Source: Actinomycetota bacterium | GTDB taxonomy: Bacteria > Actinomycetota > Actinomycetes > S36-B12 | Assembly: GCA_026392575.1 (NCBI GenBank) | Contig: JAPLBU010000425.1 | Span: 1 to 6,308, forward strand | Reading direction: 5' to 3' | Length of the DNA: 6,308 nucleotides | Part shown: positions 1 through 6,308 of the stretch, one piece after another | Layout: every line of letters begins with the position of its first letter | How positions within the stretch are numbered: the stretch's first letter is position 1 | Program-made: the position numbers and the translations under genes | Notes under the pieces: model-generated | What the model was told of the DNA's origin: nothing | Databases searched by the model: none | What the model saw: only the letters and a program-made list of their open reading frames with translations

Positions 1-1
1 T

Positions 2-877
2 CCGGAGCTGCAACACGGTTACGAGTGCTGGTTCAACGTGCCGACGCTGCCCAAGTTCGACCACACCAGCTCGCTCCTGCGAGACACTCTCGTGGCATCC
101 GATGCGGCACCCGTCCGCACTTGGCTGCGCGGCCCCTCGGGTCTCGACGGGTGGCGCGTCGATGTCGCCAACATGGCCGGGCGCATGGGCTCCATCGATG
201 TGACGCACGAGTTCGCCAAGGCCGTGCGGGCGGCGATGGCCCTCGAGCGGGGCGATGCCCTGCTTGTTGCCGAGCATGGACACGACGCCAGCGGCGATCT
301 GCTGGGCGACGGGTGGCACGGCACGATGAACTACGCGGGCTTCACGCGTCAGGTCTGGTGCTGGCTGCGCAGCCCGGACTTTCACGAGACGTTCCTCGGC
401 CTGCCGGTCGAGGTCCCCGTCATCACGGGCGAGCAGGCGGTGGCGGCGCTGCGGGCCGGCCTGCCGGGGGTGCCGATGGTGTTCGCAGGCGACGAGATCG
501 GTGCCACCGGGCTGTGGGGCGAGGATTCGCGCACCCCCTTCCCGTGGAACGACGAGGACGCGTGGGATCAGGACACCCTGGCGGCCTACCGTGGGCTCCT
601 GCGCATCCGGCGCACGAGCCCGGCGCTCGCACTTGGCGGACTTCGGTGGCTGCACGTGGGCACCGATGCGATCGCGTTCGTGCGCGAGCATCCCGACGAA
701 TCGATACTGGTCGTCGTGGCGCGCAGCCAGGCACAGACCGTGCGGGTCCGGTTGGCGGACCTCAACGCGCGGACGATCCATCACCTGTTCGGCTTCCACG
801 CGGATGTGGTCGCCGATCAGGCTGTCATCGATGTCCCGTCAGCGGGTGCTGGCGTGTGGCGAGTGGAGGGTGTGTAG
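2..877 (+). CDS. GH13 alpha-glucosidase/alpha-amylase-like enzyme, 3' part, with an internal gap
   Basis: The gene is cut by the left window edge and reads in frame from base 2 to TAG at 875-877. It looks cytoplasmic and would hydrolyse or rearrange alpha-glucosidic bonds of imported maltodextrins. Seen: the GH13 nucleophile motif DGWRVDVANM (Asp codon 161-163), the acid/base motif LVAEHGHD (Glu codon 272-274), GVPMVFAGDEIG, GEDSRTPFPW, and a C-terminal beta-rich domain ending VWRVEGV. Odd: the segment FLGLPVEVP (ending about 418) runs straight into VITGEQAVAALRAGLPGVPMVFAGDEIG. Relatives carry roughly 35 more residues here, including the SHDT-type motif with the third catalytic Asp. That Asp is absent, so this protein should be inactive as read. 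The reading frame is kept. The stop lies two bases before the next gene's ATG, so the two are probably one operon. The family call is firm, but exact substrate specificity cannot be read from this part. Confidence 0.85.
   Translation, partial: PELQHGYECWFNVPTLPKFDHTSSLLRDTLVASDAAPVRTWLRGPSGLDGWRVDVANMAGRMGSIDVTHEFAKAVRAAMALERGDALLVAEHGHDASGDLLGDGWHGTMNYAGFTRQVWCWLRSPDFHETFLGLPVEVPVITGEQAVAALRAGLPGVPMVFAGDEIGATGLWGEDSRTPFPWNDEDAWDQDTLAAYRGLLRIRRTSPALALGGLRWLHVGTDAIAFVREHPDESILVVVARSQAQTVRVRLADLNARTIHHLFGFHADVVADQAVIDVPSAGAGVWRVEGV
865..869 (+). promoter_or_regulatory. Ribosome binding site of the ABC ATPase gene
   Basis: GGAGG lies 10 bases before the ATG at 880, inside the last codons of the GH13 gene. 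It supports the 880 start over any in-frame start further upstream. It also implies translational coupling of the two genes. Confidence 0.75.
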
Positions 878-879
878 TC

Positions 880-2019
880 ATGGCCGAACTGGTGCTGACC
901 GAGATCGACAAGGTCTACGACAACGGCTTCTATGCCGTGAAGGACCTGTCGCTGGATGTCGCCGACGGCGAGTTCCTGGTGCTCGTCGGGCCGTCCGGTT
1001 GCGGTAAGACGACGGCGTTGCGGATGGTGGCGGTCGTCAACGACATCGGCCCGCGCGATCGCAATATCGCGATGGTCTTCCAGAGCTACGCCCTCTATCC
1101 GCACATGACCGTGGGCGAGAACATCGGCTTCGGTCTGGCCCTGCGGCATGAGGGCAAGGCCGAGATCAAGGAGAAGGTCGACCGCGCCGGTCGCCTGCTC
1201 GACCTCACGTCGATGCTGACCCGCAAGCCGAAGCAGCTATCGGGCGGACAGCGTCAGCGCGTGGCCATGGGGCGGGCAATCGTGCGCGACGCCGAGCTGT
1301 TCCTGATGGATGAGCCGCTGTCGAATCTCGATGCCAAGCTGCGTGTGCAGATGCGCGCCGAGATCGCGTCACTGCAGCGCGATCTCGGAATCACGACGGT
1401 CTACGTCACACACGACCAGGTCGAGGCGATGACCATGGGCCATCGCGTGGCAGTCATGCGGCTCGGCGAACTCCAGCAGGTCGCCCCTCCGCAGGATCTC
1501 TACGACAACCCCGACAACATCTTCGTAGCCGGCTTCATCGGTACCCCGCCCATGACACTGATGCACGCGATCCTCAACGTGGAGGGTGACTCAGCGGGCC
1601 TGCGGATCGGGTCTCAGTACCTGCCGATTCCGCGATGGGTGGTCGATGCCCGCGCGGATCTGGCGGGCAAGAACGGCCAGGAGATCATCGTCGGACTGCG
1701 CGCCGAGGACATCTTCCATGAGCAGCGGGAAGGCTCCCATCCGCTGGAAGTCACGGTGGTGCTCTCGGAGGCCCTGGGATCGAGCGTCCATCTCACGTTC
1801 GGGCTGGCGGGAACCCCGGTCGACGAGTCGCGCCTCGGCAGCGGCCTCGCCAAGGAGGAGGAGCAGGAGCTGACACGTCTGGGCCACAGCAAGGAGATCG
1901 AGGGGGTCGCGGTCTTCCCGCCTCGCCTCCACTTCGGGACGGGCGATGCGATCACCGTCTTCGCAGATGGCTCGCGACTGCACTTCTTCGATGTGGAATC
2001 GGGTCGTGCGCTGCGGTAG
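880..2019 (+). CDS. malK: ABC transporter ATP-binding protein, MalK/MsiK/UgpC type, with about 15 residues missing
   Basis: This is the ATPase subunit that drives a carbohydrate importer from the cytoplasmic face; in actinobacteria one such MsiK protein often serves several sugar permeases. The 379-residue product shows Walker A GPSGCGKT (37-44), the Q-loop Gln68 in MVFQSYALYPH, signature LSGGQ (120-124), Walker B LFLMDEP with Glu145, D-loop SNLD (148-151) and switch His178 in VTHDQVEAMTMG. A C-terminal TOBE/OB-type regulatory domain (about 235-379) contains VGLRAEDIF and ends RLHFFDVESG. Odd: LRMVA (47-51) is followed directly by VVNDIGPRDRNIAMVFQ. Relatives have about 15 more residues here, of the kind GLEDIT-G-I-IG-R, forming a strand and turn after the P-loop helix. 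The frame is kept, but the fold is probably damaged. The ATG at 880 has a good ribosome site and matches the usual family N-terminus. Upstream in-frame sequence to base 25 only shadows the GH13 gene. Confidence 0.9.
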   Translation: MAELVLTEIDKVYDNGFYAVKDLSLDVADGEFLVLVGPSGCGKTTALRMVAVVNDIGPRDRNIAMVFQSYALYPHMTVGENIGFGLALRHEGKAEIKEKVDRAGRLLDLTSMLTRKPKQLSGGQRQRVAMGRAIVRDAELFLMDEPLSNLDAKLRVQMRAEIASLQRDLGITTVYVTHDQVEAMTMGHRVAVMRLGELQQVAPPQDLYDNPDNIFVAGFIGTPPMTLMHAILNVEGDSAGLRIGSQYLPIPRWVVDARADLAGKNGQEIIVGLRAEDIFHEQREGSHPLEVTVVLSEALGSSVHLTFGLAGTPVDESRLGSGLAKEEEQELTRLGHSKEIEGVAVFPPRLHFGTGDAITVFADGSRLHFFDVESGRALR

Positions 2020-4002
2020 GTGGCCGCTGGCAGGGGTCGTCTCTCTGACGCTTCTCCTTGGCGGCACGATCGGTCCGGCATCAGCGGGATCTGCGCTGGA
2101 CGGCTTGGCTACCGCGCCCCTCCGGAGCCCGATCGCTGCCGATTCGTTCTACTTCCTGATGACTGATCGCTACGCGAACGGCGACCCGGCCAACGACACG
2201 GGCGGGCTCTCCGGCGGTCCGAGTACCACCGGATTCGAGCCGACATCCGACGCGTTCTACCACGGCGGCGACCTCGCCGGCCTGGCTATTGGTTCCTCGA
2301 CATCACGAAGCCGGATGCGCATCTCGGCACCGAGGCCGAGTTCGCGACATTCATGGCCTGCGCGAAGAAGCTCCAGCTCAAGGTGTTCCTCGACGTCGTC
2401 GTCAACCACACGGCCGACGTCATCACCTACAAGCAGGGCTACTCGTATGTGCCGATCGCGCGCGCTCCGTACCGCACCGCGACTGGCCGTCGATTCGACC
2501 CGTGGTCCTACACGGCGGGCACGTCGTTCCCACGGCTCTCGGCGAAGAGGAGCTTCGCGAAGACGCCGAGTGCCGAGCCTGCGTTCACGTCGGCGAAAGC
2601 CCCCGCGATTCTCAACGACCTGACGAGGTACCACAACCGCGGGGATATCGACTGGAGCAGTTGTGTCGGGCGCTGCGAGATGGACGGCGACTTCGCCGGT
2701 CTCGACGACCTCATGACGGAGGATTGGACCGTCATCAAGGCGCTTGCCGACTCGTACGGGGAATGGATCACCAAGTACGGGATCGACGGCTTCCGGATCG
2801 ACACGGCGAAGCACGTTGACCCGTACTTCTTCGGACGGTGGCTGCCGCTCGTGCAGCAGACGGCCGCAGCGGCGGGCAAGCCGCAGTTCACGAGTTTCGG
2901 TGAGGCCTGGTTCACCGACGCGGCGCAGTTGTCGGAGATCATGCGAGTTCGGGGGCTCCCGTCGGTTCTCGACTTCCCGTTCCAGGACGTGGCTCGGACC
3001 TTCGTGACGGGTCGGGCGTCTGGAGCCTCACTCGCGTCGCTGTTCGCCGAGGACGACTACTACACGTCAGCCACGGCGAACGCCTACGGGCTCACCACCT
3101 TCCTCGGCAACCACGACATGGGTCGCATCGGGTTCTTCCTCGCCTCCCAGTCGACGGCCGAGGGGCAGCAGCTGCTCGAGCGCGATCTGCTGGCGCATGA
3201 CCTGCTCTACCTGACCCGCGGAGTGCCGGTCGTCTACTACGGCGACGAGGTGGGCATGACCGGGTCAGGCGACGGCAAGGACAAGAACGCCCGGCAGGAC
3301 ATGTTCCCGACACAGGTGCCGCAGTGGCGCTTGGAGGAGCGGATCGGCGGGGCACCCATCGCGAGTGGATCCTCCCTCGGGCTCTCCACGCCGATCGAGA
3401 CTCGCATGGCGGCCCTCGCCGCTGCCCGAGCGGCCCATCCGGCGCTGTCTTCCGGCGCGATGATCACCCGGTACGGCGCGGGTTCGGTATTCGCTGCCAG
3501 CCGCATCGATTCATCGACCCGGCGCGAGTACCTGGTTGCCTTCAACACAGGTGATGCTGTTGCTTCGGTGAGCATTGCGACATCGACTCCGTCGAGTGCG
3601 TGGGCCCCCGTGCTCGGAGGCAGCGGCGCCCAGTCGGATGCATCCGGCGTGGTGTCCGTGAGCATCCCGGCGCGCTCCTCGCTCGTGCTCAAGGCGGCGA
3701 ACGTGCTGCCGCAGCCGTCCGCTCCCAGCGTTTCGGTGCGTGCGGCGAAGGACTTCGTCACGGGCACGTATCGAATGCCGGCAACCGTTCCGGGCACCGA
3801 CCCCTCCACCGTGACGTTCGTGATGCGGCGCCCAGGGGCGGCGGACTGGACCCCGCTTGGGACCGACGATGCTCGGCCCTTCCGGGTGTTCGTGCCCCCG
3901 GGCAAGGGTCGTCCTGTGGAGATTGCCGCGGTGGTGAAGGACTCGGCGGGCCAGGTCGCCAGTACATCCCCTCTTCGCGTGAGCATCGCCCCGTTCCTCT
4001 GA
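1991..4002 (+). pseudogene. Secreted GH13 alpha-amylase, split by a deletion and frameshift near 2284
   Basis: An extracellular enzyme that would cut starch or maltodextrin. The 5' piece starts at ATG 1991 with a signal peptide (residues 1-32: basic start MWNRVVRCGR, hydrophobic core, PASA cleavage box). It then reads DSFYFLMTDRYANGDPANDTGG and FYHGGDLAGL to about 2284. Homology continues one frame over, from GYWFLDITKPDAHLGTEAEF (about 2284) to TGA at 4000-4002. The 3' piece has all catalytic motifs: DVVVNH (Asp codon 2392), DGFRIDTAKH (nucleophile Asp codon 2800), FGEAWF (Glu codon 2902) and LGNHDMGR (Asp codon 3115), then YYGDEVGM. An Ig-like C-terminal domain covers about 3715-4000. Between the pieces, relatives have several tens of residues of the barrel (the TAIWLTP-type strand and following loop). 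These are missing, so the break is a deletion, not just a base slip. The gene overlaps the ATPase gene by 29 bases and has no clear ribosome site; ATG 1967 is an alternative start. An ATG at 2353 opens the 3' frame but lies inside a conserved stretch and has no ribosome site. Confidence 0.85.
2279..2287 (+). other. Deletion and frameshift junction in the alpha-amylase gene
   Basis: Upstream homology (HGGDLAGL) ends and downstream homology (GYWFLD) begins within these bases, in different frames. The exact breakpoint cannot be placed to the base because the joined edges read sensibly in either frame for a few bases. Confidence 0.75.
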
Positions 4003-4031
4003 ACCCGCCCGTCGTCGGCGCTGTGGCCGGT

Positions 4032-4041
4032 CAAGCGCTTG
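4032..4041 (+). promoter_or_regulatory. LacI-family operator-like palindrome upstream of the sugar-binding protein gene
   Basis: CAAGCGCTTG is a perfect 10-base palindrome with a central CG. This is the AAGCGCTT core typical of LacI-family (MalR, CcpA cre-like) operators. It abuts the -10-like hexamer at 4042-4047, so a bound repressor would block the promoter. Inference: maltose- or maltodextrin-responsive repression of the binding-protein gene. No regulator gene is in the window. Confidence 0.55.
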
Positions 4042-4047
4042 TACGAT
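4042..4047 (+). promoter_or_regulatory. Candidate -10 box for the sugar-binding protein gene
   Basis: TACGAT fits the TANNNT pattern of actinobacterial housekeeping promoters and sits 27 bases before the ATG at 4075. No good -35 hexamer is seen 16-18 bases upstream, so the promoter is either weak or activator-dependent. The 72-base gap between the amylase stop and the ATG at 4075 is the only non-coding space on this side. I see no convincing terminator in it. Confidence 0.4.
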
Positions 4048-4062
4048 CGTGGCGAGGATCAA

Positions 4063-4067
4063 AGGAG
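4063..4067 (+). promoter_or_regulatory. Ribosome binding site of the sugar-binding protein gene
   Basis: AGGAG within AAAGGAG lies 7 bases before the ATG at 4075, an ideal spacing. It decides the start at 4075 over the in-frame TTG at 4039, which lies inside the operator palindrome. Confidence 0.85.
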
Positions 4068-4074
4068 AGTGGAT

Positions 4075-5304
4075 ATGTCGGTGCGAGGGATTGTGGTCAC
4101 GCTGGTCGCGACAACGATGACAGCGGGGGCGCTCGTCTCCGCTGCGCCGGCGGCGCACGCGGCTGACACCATCATCGTGTGGGCTGATGCGGCCCATGCC
4201 CCTGTCATCCAGCAACTGCTTCCCGAGGGCTATGCGGATCTGTCGGTGACCGTCGTCGCGAAGGATCCCGCCACCGTTCGAGCCGACCTCGCGGCTGCTA
4301 CGGCAGGCAACGCTCCGGATGTGATCTGGGGGGACCTGGCCTGGACCGGGGAACTCGCCACCGCCAAGTCCATCGTCCCCGTGACGCTGACGAAGAAGCG
4401 GGCGAAGAAGTTCGGTGCCAATGTGCTCGCGGGGTCACAGGTTGGTGCCGACCGCTATGGACTCCCCGTGCAGATCAGCAATCTGGCCCTCGTCACGAAC
4501 ACCAAGCTCGTTCCCCAGCAGCCGACCTCCTTCGCGACGCTCAGTGCGGTCGCTCTGCAGCTCAAGAAGGACAAGAAGGTCAAGGTGCCCTTCGCGCTCC
4601 CGCAGGGTCCCGGCGCAAATCCGTGGTCCACCTTCCCCCTGTTCAGCGGCGTCGGCGGCTACCTCTTCGGCAGGGCGTCCACGGGTGGGCTCGACCCGAC
4701 CGACATCGGGTTGGCGAGCAAGGCCCTGCGCACGAACTCGAGCCTGATCGACCAGTGGAACTCCTCCGGCCTCCTGGACTCGACGCTGAGCGTCGATGCC
4801 GCGCGCACGGCCTTCGCCAAGGGCAAGTCGGCCTTCTGGCTCGCCGGCCCGGAGGACCTCGCGGCGCTGCTCAAACTGAGCTTCATCTACCGCATCGGCA
4901 GTGTGCCGCCCATCGTCTCGAAGCTGAAGGCCGTGCCGTTGCTCACCGTGCACGGCTTCATGCTCACGCGGTTCGCTGCCAGGCATGGGGTCCAGGACGA
5001 GGCGTCTGCGCTGGTCGGGAGGTTCCTGTCCAAGCCCAAGACCCAGCTGGCCCTGGCGAATGCATCGAGCTGGTTCCCGGCCAACACGGTTGCCCAGGCC
5101 CAGGTCGCCACGGGCGGTGGACGCATCCGGGCCGTCGGCAATGCGGGGGTCGACGGCGTGCCCATGCCCAACATCCCGCAGGCCGGTGCCGTCTGGGAGC
5201 CCTACGGCACGGCCTGGTCGGTCTCCACGAGTGGCCCGGCCGCCACCCCGGCCAAGGCCGCCTTCCGGATCGCCCAGGACGCCGCCGTCGCCGCCGTCGG
5301 ATAG
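4075..5304 (+). CDS. Extracellular sugar-binding protein of an ABC importer, MalE-like
   Basis: The 409-residue substrate-binding protein would capture maltose or maltodextrins outside the membrane and hand them to the permeases energised by the MalK-type ATPase. A signal peptide covers residues 1-29, with cleavage at AHA before ADTIIVWAD. The mature protein follows the MalE pattern: IIVWADAAHAPVIQQLL at the start, then NAPDVIWGDLAWTGELA, YGLPVQISNLALVTNTKLV, FAKGKSAFWLAGPEDL, and near the end DGVPMPNIPQAGAVWEPYGTAW. Length and motif order match complete family members, so this gene looks intact, unlike the three before it. Odd: there is no lipobox cysteine after the hydrophobic core, whereas Gram-positive sugar-binding proteins are normally lipoproteins. 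As read, the protein would be released or held by other contacts. Substrate is inferred from the amylase neighbours and could be another oligosaccharide. Its own promoter and operator lie just upstream. Confidence 0.88.
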   Translation: MSVRGIVVTLVATTMTAGALVSAAPAAHAADTIIVWADAAHAPVIQQLLPEGYADLSVTVVAKDPATVRADLAAATAGNAPDVIWGDLAWTGELATAKSIVPVTLTKKRAKKFGANVLAGSQVGADRYGLPVQISNLALVTNTKLVPQQPTSFATLSAVALQLKKDKKVKVPFALPQGPGANPWSTFPLFSGVGGYLFGRASTGGLDPTDIGLASKALRTNSSLIDQWNSSGLLDSTLSVDAARTAFAKGKSAFWLAGPEDLAALLKLSFIYRIGSVPPIVSKLKAVPLLTVHGFMLTRFAARHGVQDEASALVGRFLSKPKTQLALANASSWFPANTVAQAQVATGGGRIRAVGNAGVDGVPMPNIPQAGAVWEPYGTAWSVSTSGPAATPAKAAFRIAQDAAVAAVG

Positions 5305-5312
5305 GGCGGGGG

Positions 5313-5339
5313 TTTGCACTCTCGGGTGCCGAGTGCTAA
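5313..5339 (+). promoter_or_regulatory. CIRCE element 1 (HrcA operator)
   Basis: Left arm TTTGCACTC (5313-5321), a 9-base spacer, and right arm GAGTGCTAA (5331-5339). The right arm is perfect and the left differs from consensus TTAGCACTC at one base. HrcA binds this inverted repeat and represses chaperonin genes at normal temperature. It begins only 8 bases after the binding-protein stop codon. Confidence 0.92.
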
Positions 5340-5342
5340 CTT
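5314..5342 (+). promoter_or_regulatory. Candidate groEL promoter embedded in CIRCE 1
   Basis: TTGCAC (5314-5319) and TAACTT (5337-5342) are 17 bases apart, a good match to a housekeeping sigma promoter. Both boxes overlap CIRCE 1, so HrcA binding would occlude RNA polymerase. Transcription would begin near 5349, giving a leader of about 60 bases. Confidence 0.6.
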
Positions 5343-5347
5343 TTTCG

Positions 5348-5374
5348 TTAGCACTCGACACCCACGAGTGACAA
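5348..5374 (+). promoter_or_regulatory. CIRCE element 2 (HrcA operator)
   Basis: Left arm TTAGCACTC (5348-5356) is perfect. After a 9-base spacer the right arm is GAGTGACAA (5366-5374), with two changes from consensus GAGTGCTAA. Eight bases separate it from CIRCE 1, and the two centres are 35 bases apart. It lies over the predicted transcription start and early leader. Confidence 0.85.
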
Positions 5375-5391
5375 TCCCACACGGACGTTCC

Positions 5392-5398
5392 GGGAGGA
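5392..5398 (+). promoter_or_regulatory. Ribosome binding site of groEL
   Basis: GGGAGGA precedes the ATG at 5408, with GGAGG ending 10 bases before it. This supports the standard groEL start. Confidence 0.8.
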
Positions 5399-5407
5399 AC
5401 AGCCCCC

Positions 5408-6308
5408 ATGGCAAAGATGATTGCATTCGACGAAGAGGCTCGTCGGGCCCTTGAGCGCGGTATGAACGTGCTCGCCGACGCCGTAAAGGTCACCCTCGGC
5501 CCGAAGGGCCGCAACGTGGTCCTGGAGAAGAAGTGGGGCGCCCCCACGATCACCAATGACGGTGTCTCCATCGCCAAGGAGATCGACCTCGAGGATCCCT
5601 ACGAGAAGATCGGCGCCGAGCTCGTCAAGGAGGTCGCCAAGAAGACTGACGACGTCGCTGGCGACGGCACCACCACCGCCACCGTGCTGGCCCAGGCACT
5701 GGTCCGCGAGGGCCTGCGCAACGTGGCCGCCGGGGCGAACCCGATGGGCCTGAAGAAGGGCATCGAGCGCGCCGTCCAGATCATCAGCGACGAGCTGCTC
5801 GCGATGGCCAAGGACGTCGAGACCAAGGAGCAGATCGCATCGACCGCCGCGATCTCCGCTGGTGGCGACCAAGAGGTCGGCGAGCTCATCGCCGAGGCGA
5901 TGGACAAGGTCGGCAAGGAAGGCGTCATCACCGTCGAGGAGAGCAACACCTTCGGCCTCGAGCTTGAGCTCACCGAGGGCATGCGCTTCGACAAGGGCTA
6001 CATCTCGCCCTACTTCGTCACCGACGCCGAGCGCATGGAGGCGGTGCTCGAGGATCCCTACATCCTCATCGCCAACTCGAAGATCTCGGCCGTCAAGGAC
6101 GTCCTGCCGATCCTCGAGAAGGTCATGCAGTCCGGCAAGCCGCTCCTCATCCTCGCTGAGGATGTCGAGGGCGAGGCCCTGGCCACGCTCGTCGTGAACA
6201 AGATCCGCGGCACCTTCCGCTCGGTCTCCGTCAAGGCTCCCGGGTTCGGCGATCGTCGCAAGGCGATGCTGCAGGACATCGCGATCCTCACCGGCGCTCA
6301 GGTCATCT
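5408..6308 (+). CDS. groEL: 60 kDa chaperonin GroEL (GroEL2 type), N-terminal 300 codons
   Basis: This is the Hsp60 chaperonin, which folds proteins in the cytoplasm with GroES as double heptameric rings using ATP. The reading frame is open to the right window edge, giving about 300 of the usual 540 or so residues. Seen: the start MAKMIAFDEEARRALERGMN typical of actinobacterial GroEL2, ATP-site motifs TLGPKGRNVV (29-38) and DGTTTATVL (86-94), NDGVSIAKEI, and the apical-domain stretch VEESNTFGLELELTEGMRFDKGYISPYF followed by KAPGFGDRRKAML. No gap or frameshift is visible. No groES precedes it, which fits the second, stand-alone groEL of actinobacteria. Two CIRCE elements upstream point to HrcA heat-shock control. 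Its C-terminus, which distinguishes GroEL1 (His-rich) from GroEL2 (GGM repeats), is outside the window. Confidence 0.97.
   Translation, partial: MAKMIAFDEEARRALERGMNVLADAVKVTLGPKGRNVVLEKKWGAPTITNDGVSIAKEIDLEDPYEKIGAELVKEVAKKTDDVAGDGTTTATVLAQALVREGLRNVAAGANPMGLKKGIERAVQIISDELLAMAKDVETKEQIASTAAISAGGDQEVGELIAEAMDKVGKEGVITVEESNTFGLELELTEGMRFDKGYISPYFVTDAERMEAVLEDPYILIANSKISAVKDVLPILEKVMQSGKPLLILAEDVEGEALATLVVNKIRGTFRSVSVKAPGFGDRRKAMLQDIAILTGAQVI

Noticed and set aside
25..879. Open frame continuous with the ABC ATPase, suggesting a long N-terminal extension or fusion
   Set aside because: Its translation is arginine/glycine-rich and resembles no domain, while the overlapping frame is clear GH13. 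The ribosome site and family N-terminus support the start at 880.
2281..2290. Programmed ribosomal frameshift in the amylase
   Set aside because: There is no slippery heptamer, and conserved residues are missing between the two frames, so a frame change alone would not restore the protein.
4039..4074. TTG start giving a 12-residue longer binding protein
   Set aside because: It lies inside the operator and promoter, and the strong ribosome site serves ATG 4075, which begins a normal signal peptide.
5280..5304. Short GCC/GTC-rich repeat at the end of the binding-protein gene
   Set aside because: It encodes an alanine/valine-rich C-terminus (AQDAAVAAVG) and looks like ordinary GC-rich codon use, not a repeat element.
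5331..5356. Rho-independent terminator after the binding-protein gene
   Set aside because: The stem is perfect but no T-tract follows it; the T-run is in the loop. The bases are fully explained by CIRCE arms.
4435..5577. Long minus-strand open frame across the binding protein, CIRCE region and groEL start
   Set aside because: It is antisense to two clear genes and to the regulatory array, with low-complexity composition expected from GC-rich codon bias. I see no ribosome site or recognisable motif.

Overview
The window is GC-rich, and every gene I can support lies on the + strand. The gene content points to an actinobacterium: a MsiK/UgpC-type sugar-transporter ATPase, an actinobacterial GH13 enzyme, and a CIRCE-controlled stand-alone groEL of the 'MAKMIAFDEEARR' (GroEL2) type. 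A member of the Propionibacteriales is a plausible guess, but I cannot fix the genus.

Layout: (1) 2-877 is the 3' part of a cytoplasmic GH13 alpha-glucosidase/amylase-like gene whose start is upstream of the window. (2) 880-2019 encodes a MalK/MsiK-type ABC ATPase, two bases after the previous stop. (3) 1991-4002 is a secreted GH13 alpha-amylase gene that overlaps the ATPase gene and is broken near 2284 by a deletion plus frameshift. (4) 4003-4074 is a short control region with a LacI-type palindrome abutting a -10-like hexamer. (5) 4075-5304 encodes an intact MalE-like sugar-binding protein. (6) 5305-5407 holds two tandem CIRCE (HrcA operator) elements over a heat-shock promoter. (7) 5408 to the window end is the first 300 codons of groEL.

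Genes 1-3 and 5 form a maltodextrin/starch-use locus. The secreted amylase would cut alpha-glucan outside the cell, the binding protein would capture the oligosaccharides, the ATPase would power import through permeases (not in the window, presumably upstream), and the intracellular GH13 enzyme would process the sugar. groEL is an unrelated housekeeping neighbour with its own control.

The main oddity is that the first three genes each lack a conserved internal block compared with their families. The GH13 gene lacks the stretch with the third catalytic Asp, the ATPase lacks about 15 residues after Walker A, and the secreted amylase lacks several tens of residues and shifts frame. The binding protein and groEL look intact. 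This is either a decaying locus or an assembly problem confined to the first 2.3 kb. The second notable signal is the doubled CIRCE array. I found no RNA genes, mobile elements, CRISPR arrays or convincing new system.
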